Of a DNA stretch of 6,340 bases, positions 1 to 6,340 are shown in pieces. This DNA is from CAYQIM01 sp964417555 (GTDB lineage Bacteria; Pseudomonadota; Gammaproteobacteria; Diplorickettsiales; Diplorickettsiaceae). Positions within the stretch are counted from its first letter, which is position 1; every line of letters starts with the position of its first letter. The stretch is taken from contig CAYQIM010000009.1 in NCBI GenBank assembly GCA_964417555.1, forward strand, positions 1 to 6,340, written 5' to 3'. The notes beneath the pieces were generated by a model. The model was not told where the DNA came from, ran no database searches, and saw only the letters and a program-made list of their open reading frames with translations. Made by a program: the position numbers and the translations under genes.

Positions 1-1
1 G

Positions 2-16
2 TAGAATGCGCAAGCC
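2..16 (+). promoter_or_regulatory. Probable rRNA promoter -10 and discriminator
   Basis: TAGAAT at 2-7 matches the sigma70 -10 hexamer at five of six positions. It is followed directly by GCGC (8-11), the GC-rich discriminator typical of stringently controlled rRNA promoters; E. coli rrn P1 reads TATAATGCGCC at this place. Transcription would start near 14-16. The -35 box and any UP element or Fis sites lie outside the window, so this rests on the hexamer, the discriminator and its place about 205 bp upstream of 16S. If correct, it implies control by ppGpp/DksA and by initiating nucleotide levels, as known for E. coli rrn P1. Confidence 0.55.
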
Positions 17-46
17 TTGGGTTTACGGCCTGGGCGGGTTGGTTAG

Positions 47-62
47 CTGACTGACTGACTGA
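47..62 (+). repeat. CTGA tetranucleotide repeat, four units
   Basis: Four perfect CTGA units in tandem sit in the rRNA leader, four bases before boxA. Such tracts can change length by replication slippage. Here a change would alter the spacing between the promoter and boxA without affecting any mature RNA. No function is implied by the sequence alone. Confidence 0.85.
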
Positions 63-65
63 ATT

Positions 66-78
66 AGTTCATTAACAA
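66..78 (+). promoter_or_regulatory. boxA antitermination site (leader)
   Basis: AGTTCATTAACAA resembles the gammaproteobacterial rRNA boxA core (E. coli TGCTCTTTAACAA). The identical 13 bases recur in the 16S-23S spacer at 2646-2658, as in E. coli operons, which carry boxA in both leader and spacer. boxA RNA binds NusB/NusE (S10), which with other Nus factors and SuhB lets RNA polymerase read through the untranslated operon without Rho termination. The exact repeat at both expected places makes the call firm. Confidence 0.85.
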
Positions 79-82
79 TTAA

Positions 83-109
83 AGAAGAAAGCAAAGTGTG
101 TGGGCGCTT
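83..109 (+). other. 16S precursor processing stem, 5' arm
   Basis: Bases 87-109 pair with 1811-1833 downstream of 16S at 21 of 23 positions, and the helix continues outward for four more pairs, one of them G-U. This is the long helix that loops out the 16S precursor and is the expected RNase III substrate. The two mismatches (an A-A and a C-A) interrupt an otherwise continuous duplex. Confidence 0.88.
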
Positions 110-129
110 GGCAGTTGTTGTTTTGCGGG

Positions 130-147
130 CTGCTATGTAGATAGCAG
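130..147 (+). other. Leader hairpin
   Basis: A perfect 7-bp stem, CTGCTAT (130-136) with ATAGCAG (141-147), closes a four-base GTAG loop. It lies inside the loop made by the 16S processing stem, between that stem and mature 16S. It is probably a leader folding element. Confidence 0.6.
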
Positions 148-167
148 TAATAAGAGACGACAAAGAA

Positions 168-209
168 CCGAGCGCTTGAATTAAGAGAAATCGAGATTTA
201 AGTGAGCGG
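168..209 (+). other. Leader hairpin adjacent to the 16S 5' end
   Basis: CCG (168-170) pairs with CGG (207-209). A symmetric AG/AG internal loop follows, able to form tandem G-A pairs, and then 173-181 pairs with 196-204 over nine pairs including two G-U. It ends 11 bases before the predicted 16S start, where leader helices guide 5' maturation and early 16S folding in other bacteria. This is a prediction from complementarity only. Confidence 0.55.
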
Positions 210-220
210 GATTAAACAAA

Positions 221-1779
<1,559 letters not shown>

Positions 1780-1810
1780 TGAAAATAAGAAAATAAGAAA
1801 CCCTAAGCCT

Positions 1811-1837
1811 AAGCACCCACACACATTGCTTTCTTTT
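1811..1837 (+). other. 16S precursor processing stem, 3' arm
   Basis: This is complementary to the leader arm at 83-109 and brings the two ends of the 16S precursor together for RNase III cleavage. It begins about 30 bases after mature 16S and ends directly at the edge of the inverted palindromic element (1838). Confidence 0.88.
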
Positions 1838-1966
1838 CACTGAACTGTCGTCTTTTGGCTTATTTCTGTGTTAGATTAGTTTTTTAAACTGCTCATGTAT
1901 TATGTATACACTCTGCGTTTAAAAAACTAATCTGCCTTGAACTAAGCCAAAATACTCAGTTCGGTG
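1838..1966 (-). repeat. Palindromic spacer element, copy D (inverted)
   Basis: This is a near-complete 129-bp palindrome in the opposite orientation to copies A, B and C. Outer arms 1838-1847 and 1957-1966 pair at all ten positions with one G-U. Conserved arms 1853-1866 and 1939-1952 pair at 13 of 14 positions. A perfect 17-bp stem (1873-1889 with 1917-1933) carries an apical hairpin (ATGTAT 1895-1900 with ATACAC 1906-1911). Read on the minus strand it begins AGTATTTTGGCTTAGTTC and ends with CAAAAGACGA, as in the other copies. Where B and C have TT, D has GC, and the opposite arm changes to match. It abuts the 3' arm of the 16S processing stem. Confidence 0.85.
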
Positions 1967-2005
1967 GTGTAGAAACTAAATTTATATAGATTGACAGAAT
2001 TATCG

Positions 2006-2054
2006 GACCGAGGATTTTGTTTTAGTTGAAAAAATCAAACAAAAGGCGAAGGTC
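2006..2054 (+). repeat. Palindromic spacer element, copy A (short form)
   Basis: This is a reduced copy that keeps only the outer parts of the element: GATTTTGTTTTAGTTG (2013-2028) and CAAACAAAAGGCGAA (2036-2050), which pair as TTTTGTTT/AAACAAAA. The variable core found in B, C and D is missing. Flanking GACC (2006-2009) pairs with GGTC (2051-2054). It lies 11 bases upstream of the tRNA-Ile fragment at 2066, much as copy B lies 11 bases upstream of tRNA-Ala. It is probably a deletion derivative. Confidence 0.7.
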
Positions 2055-2065
2055 GTAAATGAATT

Positions 2066-2196
2066 GGGTCTGTAGCTCAGTTGGGTGAGCAAGAAAAGAA
2101 AAAGCGAAGCTTTTTCCTTGCGAACGCCCGAAGCAGGATGCGTAGGGCAGGCTTTCAAGCGGAGCAGGATTGCGCAGCGCAGAAAGGAGCACACGC
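2066..2196 (+). pseudogene. Broken tRNA-Ile fragment
   Basis: GGGTCTGTAGCTCAGTTGG (2066-2084) is identical to the first 19 bases of the intact tRNA-Ile at 2224-2242, covering the acceptor 5' strand and most of the D arm. It continues as GTGAGCA where the intact gene has TTAGAGCA. After about 100 unrelated bases, GAGCACACGC (2187-2196) resumes the tRNA sequence up to the 5' strand of the anticodon stem, then similarity fades. There is no anticodon, T arm or 3' acceptor strand, so it cannot make a tRNA. The simplest reading is a partial duplication of tRNA-Ile later split by an insertion. The second segment is only ten bases, so that part is less certain. Confidence 0.7.
2092..2191. other. Candidate ~100-bp insertion in the tRNA-Ile fragment
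   Basis: This segment separates two pieces of tRNA-Ile-like sequence and is bounded by GAGCA at 2087-2091 and GAGCA at 2187-2191, as a five-base target duplication would be. At its left end GCAAG (2089-2093), an AAAA bulge and GAAAAAGC (2098-2105) pair with GCTTTTTC and CTTGC (2109-2121) around a GAA loop. The right part is GC-richer and carries AGCAGGAT twice (2132-2139 and 2163-2170). No transposase or known miniature element is recognised. A five-base match can be chance, because GAGCA is also native to the tRNA D arm. Confidence 0.4.
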
Positions 2197-2223
2197 AGAA
2201 TAGATAGAAGCGAAAAGAGTTTA

Positions 2224-2300
<77 letters not shown>

Positions 2301-2342
2301 GATGAGTGAAAAGTGTTAATCGTTTAAGACACGGAAACAACG

Positions 2343-2460
2343 GGCCAAGTATTTTGTTTTAGTTCAAGGCGGATTAGCTTTGAGAAGCGGAGTGTACACG
2401 CAAGTACATGCGCATCGGAAAAGCTAATCCAACGAAGAAATAAACCAAAAGACGAAGGCC
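2343..2460 (+). repeat. Palindromic spacer element, copy B
   Basis: This full-length element lies between the two tRNAs. GGCC (2343-2346) pairs with GGCC (2457-2460). TTTTGTTTTAGTTC (2352-2365) pairs with 2437-2450 apart from a T-C and a G-A mismatch. An inner 11-bp perfect stem follows (2371-2381 with 2420-2430), then an apical hairpin GTGTAC (2392-2397) with GTACAT (2404-2409). Left and right conserved blocks match copy C almost base for base. The T-C mismatch lies at a position where copy D has a G-C pair, so B carries the D-type base in one arm only. It ends 11 bases before tRNA-Ala. Confidence 0.85.
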
Positions 2461-2471
2461 ACTAATGAAAA

Positions 2472-2547
2472 GGGGCCATAGCTCAGCTGGGAGAGCATCG
2501 GCTTTGCAAGCCGAGGGTCGTCGGTTCGATCCCGACTGGCTCCACCA
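2472..2547 (+). tRNA. tRNA-Ala (anticodon TGC)
   Basis: A complete 76-nt alanine tRNA with encoded CCA. The acceptor stem GGGGCCA (2472-2478) pairs with TGGCTCC and includes the G3-U70 wobble, the main identity element for alanyl-tRNA synthetase. The anticodon stem TCGGC/GCCGA encloses TTTGCAA, with anticodon TGC at 2505-2507. The T arm GGTTCGATCCC is standard. It is the second tRNA of the Ile-Ala spacer pair and follows copy B of the palindromic element by 11 bases. Confidence 0.97.
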
Positions 2548-2645
2548 AAGTTACAGGCCAGAAAGTATTTAAGAATTGTAAGGAAGAATAATAAAAGCTA
2601 CGGAAGGAAAAGGAAACCAAAGAGTGTCTCTGGCATTCTTAGTAA
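2548..2645 (+). other. Spacer after tRNA-Ala with a weak closing stem
   Basis: A purine-rich linker with little structure. GCCAGA (2557-2562) is complementary to TCTGGC (2629-2634) across about 66 bases and could enclose the segment. Six base pairs at that distance is weak evidence. Nothing else is recognised here. Confidence 0.3.
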
Positions 2646-2658
2646 AGTTCATTAACAA
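2646..2658 (+). promoter_or_regulatory. boxA antitermination site (spacer)
   Basis: AGTTCATTAACAA is identical to the leader boxA at 66-78. A spacer boxA upstream of 23S is known from E. coli, where it reloads Nus factors for transcription of the large subunit gene. Here it precedes a group of hairpins and a U-rich tract that might otherwise slow or release polymerase. Confidence 0.85.
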
Positions 2659-2681
2659 GACAAGAATCTGTAAGAAGGCGC

Positions 2682-2720
2682 GAAGATATAAAAAGAAGTC
2701 AAATTTTTTTTATTATCTTC
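2682..2720 (+). other. A/U-rich hairpin after spacer boxA
   Basis: GAAGATA (2682-2688) pairs with TATCTTC (2714-2720). After one bulged T, 2689-2697 pairs with 2704-2712, giving a stem of about 16 pairs with one G-U and a six-base loop. The run of eight T (2704-2710 plus neighbours) is part of the stem rather than following a GC-rich stem, so it does not fit an intrinsic terminator. Confidence 0.55.
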
Positions 2721-2732
2721 CAAGAAAGAAAT

Positions 2733-2754
2733 GAAATTGTGTAAAAACAATTTC
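2733..2754 (+). other. Spacer hairpin
   Basis: A perfect 8-bp stem, GAAATTGT (2733-2740) with ACAATTTC (2747-2754), closes a GTAAAA loop. It is one of several consecutive hairpins between the spacer boxA and 23S. Confidence 0.6.
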
Positions 2755-2765
2755 GGGTATGTTGC

Positions 2766-2833
2766 ATTCAGCGAATAAGAACCAGAAGAATTCAACGCGG
2801 TAAAGTTTGTAAACTTTACACTTATTGCCGAAT
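2766..2833 (+). other. Two-tier spacer hairpin
   Basis: Outer helices ATTC/GAAT (2766-2769 with 2830-2833) and AATAAG/CTTATT (2774-2779 with 2821-2826) enclose a perfect palindrome, GTAAAGTTT (2800-2808) and AAACTTTAC (2811-2819), along with about 20 unpaired bases on the 5' side. The compact fold suggests a precursor-RNA structural element. It shares no sequence with the palindromic element family. Confidence 0.55.
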
Positions 2834-2883
2834 CATTTTTTAGAGTTCGAAAGAAATCCAGAGAAAGATCAAGCAAAGCAGCG

Positions 2884-3000
2884 AATCAAGTATTTTGTTT
2901 TAGTTCAAGGCGAAAGATTGTCGAGGAACGGAGTGCACTTTTTGTGCATGAGTACCGCAGGCAAGCTTTTAACGAAGAAATAAAACAAAAGACGAAGATT
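2884..3000 (+). repeat. Palindromic spacer element, copy C
   Basis: This full-length element lies just upstream of 23S. AATC (2884-2887) pairs with GATT (2997-3000). TTTTGTTTTAGTTC (2893-2906) pairs with 2977-2990 at 13 of 14 positions. An inner stem pairs 2913-2920 with 2962-2969 (seven of eight), and the apical hairpin is GTGCAC (2933-2938) with GTGCAT (2944-2949). The left conserved block is identical to copy B over 19 bases, and the right block differs by one base over ACGAAGAAATAAA and CAAAAGACGAA. The inner stem has quite different sequence from that of B. It ends 17 bases before the 23S processing stem. Confidence 0.85.
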
Positions 3001-3017
3001 TACTAAGAAAAGTAACG

Positions 3018-3038
3018 AGTTGGGTTCTCAAATCAAGT
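3018..3038 (+). other. 23S precursor processing stem, 5' arm
   Basis: These 21 bases pair with 6034-6054 without a gap and with a single G-U (3024 with 6048). The inner part (3031-3038) is helix 1 of mature 23S, and the outer part is the precursor extension recognised by RNase III. Confidence 0.92.
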
Positions 3039-3436
3039 GAATAAGCGCAGAAGGTGGATGCCTTGGCAGTCGAAGGCGATGAAAGACGTGATAGCCTGCG
3101 AAAAGCTTCGGGGAGCTGGCAAACAAGCATTGATCCGGAGATATCTGAATGGGGAAACCCGGTTTATTTTAGATAGACCATTGTTAAGTGAATAAATAGC
3201 TTAACAAAGCGAACCGAGGGAACTGAAACATCTAAGTACCTCGAGGAAAAGAAATCAAATGAGATTCTGCAAGTAGCGGCGAGCGAACGTGGAAGAGCCT
3301 TCACGAGCTAGTTAAGAGATTAGTCAAACGAGCTGGAAAGCTGGGCCAAAGAGGGTGATAGCCCCGTAGGCGAAAATCTGTTAATGAGACTAAGCGTGAA
3401 AAAAAGTAGGGCGGGGCACGAGAAATCCTGTCTGAA

Positions 3437-3455
3437 AGAGGTCTGCAAAGACCAA
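3437..3455 (+). other. GNRA hairpin insertion in 23S domain I
   Basis: E. coli has three bases between TCTGAA and GGGGGGACC; here there are 19. They contain a perfect 5-bp stem, GGTCT (3440-3444) with AGACC (3449-3453), capped by a GCAA tetraloop. This lengthens the rRNA by about 16 nt in the region around E. coli position 410. It is short enough to stay in the mature ribosome, and a GNRA loop could make a tertiary contact. Confidence 0.75.
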
Positions 3456-4098
3456 GGGGGGACCATCCTCCAAGGCTAAATACTCTCGACTGACCGATAG
3501 TGAACCAGTACCGTGAGGGAAAGGCGAAAAGAACCCCGGAGAGGGGAGTGAAATAGAACCTGAAACCGTCTGCGTACAAGCAGTAGGAGCCTGCCGTAAG
3601 GTGGGTGACTGCGTACCTTTTGTATAATGGGTCAGCGAGTGACTTTTAGTGGCAAGCTTAACCGTCTAGGGTAGGCGAAGGGAAACCGAGTCTTAAAAGG
3701 GCGTTGAGTCGCTAGGAGTCGACCCGAAACCGAGCGAGCTAGCCATGTCCAGGGTGAAGCTTCGGTAACACGAAGTGGAGGCCTGAACCCACATCTGTTG
3801 CAAAAGATGGGGATGAGGTGTGGCTAGGAGTGAAAGGCTAAACAAGCTCGGAGATAGCTGGTTCTCCTCGAAAGCTATTGAGGTAGCGTCTCGTGTTAGT
3901 GACCAGGGGGTAGAGCACTGTTTCGGTAAGGGGGTCATCCCGACTTACTGAGCCGATGCAAACTTCGAATACCTGGTTCATGATGCACGGGAGACACACG
4001 GCGGGTGCTAACGTCCGTCGTGAAAAGGGAAACAACCCAGATCACCTGCTAAAGTCCCAAAAGTTAGGTTAAGTGTGAAACGTAGTGGAAAGGTTTAA

Positions 4099-4160
<62 letters not shown>

Positions 4161-4882
4161 GAATCGGTCTGCGCGGAAGAATGAACGGGGCTCAAACCTA
4201 ATACTGAAGCAGTGAATGCAATTAATCTACGGATTGATTGCGTGGTAGAGGAGCGTTCGGTAAGCCGTCGAAGGTGTACTGAGAAGTATGCTGGAGGTAT
4301 CCGAAGTGCGAATGCTGACATGAGTAACGATAAGGCGAGTGAAAACCTCGCCCGCCGAAAGTCCCAGGATTCCTGCGCAACGGTAATCGACGCAGGGTGA
4401 GTCGACCCCTAAGGCGAGGCGGAAACGCGTAGTCGATGGAAAACAGGTTAAAATTCCTGTACTTTGACAGACTGTGATGGGAGGACGAAGAAGGCTATGT
4501 GAGCCGGAGACTGGTAGTTCCGGTTTAAGCAAGTAGAGAGAGTGTCTAGGAAAATCCGGATGCTCGTTAATCTCGAGACGTGATGACGATCGACTCATTT
4601 CGGTGAGAAGAGAAGTCACAGATGCCCCGCTTCCAGGAAAACTCTCTAAACTTCAGGTCTGTTAGAACCGTACCGCAAACCGACACAGGTGGACAGGTAG
4701 AGAATACTAAGGCGATGAGACAACTTGGGTGAAGGAACTAGGCAAATTGGCACCGTAACTTCGGGAGAAGGTGCACCTAATTTGGTGAGTGTATTTACTA
4801 CACAAGCTAAGGGAGGTTGAAATAATCAGGTGGTTGCGACTGTTTATCAAAAACACAGCACTCTGCGAACTCGAAAGAGGAA

Positions 4883-4917
<35 letters not shown>

Positions 4918-4933
4918 TAATTGAAGTGGTTAA

Positions 4934-5012
4934 CTTGCGCTGACATGGCTTTTAAGAAGAAGTAGAGAGAAGAAGAACTCGAAGAGAAACTTAAGAGCCA
5001 TGTCAGCGCAGG
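4934..5012 (+). other. Long hairpin insertion in 23S helix 68
   Basis: Between GGTTAATTGA and GATCGAAGCC there are 98 bases, where E. coli has about 25. The additional bases form a nearly continuous 23-bp helix (4934-4956 with 4990-5012; two G-U pairs, no unpaired positions) closed by a 33-base, almost purely purine loop (4957-4989). This looks like an rRNA intervening sequence: a long stem of this kind is an RNase III target, and removal would leave 23S rRNA as two fragments. It encodes no protein. Whether it is excised or kept as an expansion segment cannot be told from the sequence. Confidence 0.85.
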
Positions 5013-5023
5013 TGAAGCTGCGG

Positions 5024-5117
<94 letters not shown>

Positions 5118-5520
5118 CGACAGCCACACTGTCTCCACCCAAGACTCAGTGAAATTGAAATCGCTGTGAAGATGCAGCGTACCCGCGGCAAGACGGAAAG
5201 ACCCCGTGCACCTTTACTACAGCTTTACGCTGAACTTTGAATTTGACTGTGTAGAATAGGTGGGAGGCGATGATCCTTACTCGCTAGAGTGAGGGGAGTC
5301 AACAAGTGAAATACCACCCTGGCAAAGTTGAAGTTCTAACTTAGAGCTCTAATCGAGCTTGAGGACCGTGTATGGTGGGTAGTTTGACTGGGGCGGTCTC
5401 CTCCTAAAGAGTAACGGAGGAGCACGAAGGTACCCTCAGCGCGGTCGGACATCGCGCAATGTGTGTAATGGCACAAGGGTGCTTGACTGCGAGACAAACA
5501 AGTCGAGCAGGTGCGAAAGC

Positions 5521-5563
<43 letters not shown>

Positions 5564-5569
5564 TAACGA

Positions 5570-5600
<31 letters not shown>

Positions 5601-5629
5601 ACCGCCCAAGAGTTCATATCGACGGCGGT

Positions 5630-5756
<127 letters not shown>

Positions 5757-5873
5757 TGCCGTGGGCGCTGGAGATTTGAGAGGAGCTACGCCTAGTACGA
5801 GAGGACCGGCGTGGAGGTACCGCTGGTGGTCCGGTTGTTTCGCCAGAAGCATAGCCGGGTAGCTACGTACCGC

Positions 5874-5909
<36 letters not shown>

Positions 5910-6033
5910 CCCTCAAGATGAGATCTCCCGAGGATAAAATCCTCCTAAAGGTTCGTTGTAGACGACGACGTTGATAGGTGGGATGTGTAAGTGCAGTAAT
6001 GCATTGAGCTAACCCATACTAATGAACCGTGCG

Positions 6034-6054
6034 ACTTGATTTGAGAATCCAACT
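6034..6054 (+). other. 23S precursor processing stem, 3' arm
   Basis: This is complementary to 3018-3038 over 21 bases with one G-U. It spans the 3' end of mature 23S and its precursor tail. Confidence 0.92.
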
Positions 6055-6176
6055 GGTTGCTTTTATAAGGTAAACAGATTGAATTGTTGAATGAGACATA
6101 CGATATTTACAAGCATTACTTACAGATTTTATGTTTTAGTATGAGTATTATATAAAAGTAGTACTCAGAAAAAGAT
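6055..6176 (+). other. 23S-5S spacer with a hairpin
   Basis: An AT-rich spacer with no tRNA and no coding frame. The clear structure is a ten-pair hairpin, 6142-6151 with 6158-6167, built around TGAGTA/TACTCA with two G-U pairs and an ATAAAA loop, ending nine bases before 5S. It may assist release of the 5S precursor, which in E. coli is done by RNase E. The text ATTTTATGTTTTAGTAT (6127-6143) faintly recalls the left block of the palindromic elements, but there is no matching right block. Confidence 0.55.
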
Positions 6177-6293
6177 TGCTTGGCGACCTTAGCGTGTAGG
6201 TCCCACCTGATTCCATTCCGAACTCAGAAGTGAAACTGCACTGCGCCAATGATACTTTGGGTCCCCCATGGGAAAGTAGGGCATCGCCAAGCT
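6177..6293 (+). rRNA. rrf: 5S ribosomal RNA
   Basis: This is a standard bacterial 5S rRNA of about 117 nt. Helix I forms between GCTTGGCGA (6178-6186) and TCGCCAAGC (6284-6292). The conserved loop text GGTCCCACCTGA, CCGAACTCAGAAGTGAAAC and the GGAAAGTAGGGC of helix IV/loop E are present. The ends are placed from helix I and could be off by one or two bases. It is the last gene of the operon, 11 bases before the terminator stem. Confidence 0.97.
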
Positions 6294-6303
6294 TCTTATC
6301 TAC

Positions 6304-6340
6304 AAAACCCCGCTTAGACCATCTCAGCGGGGTTTTTTTT
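6304..6340 (+). terminator. Rho-independent terminator of the rRNA operon
   Basis: AAAACCCCGCT (6304-6314) pairs with AGCGGGGTTTT (6326-6336), giving an 11-bp stem with a GC core and an 11-base loop, followed by a run of eight T (6333-6340) to the window edge. It stands directly after 5S, where antitermination must be overcome. The flanking A and T runs could also let it work in the opposite direction. There is no tRNA between 5S and the terminator. Confidence 0.95.

Larger units (their letters stand above)
17..220 (+). other. rRNA operon transcribed leader
   Basis: This is the non-coding leader between the probable start site and mature 16S. It contains, in order, a CTGA microsatellite, boxA, the 5' arm of the 16S processing stem and two hairpins, all listed separately. 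No coding frame or tRNA is visible. Its role is to load the antitermination complex and to set up folding and cleavage of the 16S precursor. I could not identify a convincing boxB or boxC. Confidence 0.8.

Noticed and set aside
1991..2019. TTGACA as a possible internal promoter upstream of the tRNAs
   Set aside because: The -35 match is perfect, but no acceptable -10 hexamer lies 16-18 bases downstream; the text there belongs to copy A of the repeat.
2000..2194. Open frame of 64 codons on the minus strand
   Set aside because: It crosses copy A of the palindromic element, the broken tRNA-Ile and the inserted segment, so it is explained by unrelated non-coding parts. I saw no ribosome binding site or domain.
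2704..2720. Intrinsic terminator in the spacer
   Set aside because: The T-run is paired inside an A/U hairpin and does not follow a GC-rich stem, and transcription must continue into 23S.
2652..2876. Open frame of 74 codons on the minus strand
   Set aside because: It covers spacer hairpins and part of boxA. The composition follows the AT-rich spacer and no domain is visible.
4227..4619. Open frame of 130 codons on the minus strand
   Set aside because: It is antisense to 23S rRNA, with no ribosome binding site or recognisable domain.
5191..5200. Macrolide resistance changes at A2058/A2059
   Set aside because: The sequence AGACGGAAAG carries the ordinary A at both positions.
6127..6167. Fifth copy of the palindromic element before 5S
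   Set aside because: Only a loose match to the left block is present, with no right block and no nested stem; the hairpin there has unrelated sequence.

Overview
The window is one complete bacterial ribosomal RNA operon on the + strand, in the order leader, 16S rRNA, tRNA-Ile(GAT), tRNA-Ala(TGC), 23S rRNA, 5S rRNA, intrinsic terminator. I see no credible protein-coding gene; every open frame lies inside, or antisense to, rRNA or structured spacer. The 16S sequence, the Ile-Ala spacer and the boxA elements fit Gammaproteobacteria. The 16S wording (for example TTGGACAATGGGGGCAACCC and CTTACCTACCCTTGACATCC) reminds me most of Legionellales (Legionella/Coxiella relatives), but that is recall, not a search, and the family is uncertain.

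Layout. Positions 1-220 hold a probable -10 element with a GC-rich discriminator, a CTGA microsatellite, a boxA antitermination site, the 5' arm of the 16S processing stem and two leader hairpins. 16S is 221-1779. The 16S-23S spacer (1780-3030) is unusually long and crowded. It holds the 3' arm of the 16S stem, four copies of a palindromic repeat (one inverted), a broken tRNA-Ile fragment carrying about 100 bp of foreign-looking sequence, the two intact tRNAs, a second boxA and several strong hairpins. 23S is about 3031-6043, roughly 110 nt longer than the E. coli molecule. Most of the excess is a hairpin insertion of about 73 nt in helix 68 and a GNRA-capped hairpin of about 16 nt in domain I. 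The operon ends with 5S (6177-6293) and a terminator (6304-6340).

How the parts work together. The transcript should start near position 15 and be shielded from early termination by the Nus/boxA system, loaded in the leader and again in the spacer. The 16S and 23S termini are each enclosed by long complementary arms that RNase III would cut. The tRNAs are released by RNase P and 3' trimming, and both encode CCA.

The most interesting content is the spacer repeat family. Four divergent copies keep the same nested-hairpin shape through compensatory changes, each is bounded by complementary bases that differ from copy to copy, and three copies sit just upstream of an RNA start (a tRNA-Ile remnant, tRNA-Ala and 23S). 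The helix 68 insertion comes second: it would probably be cut out or would fragment 23S rRNA.
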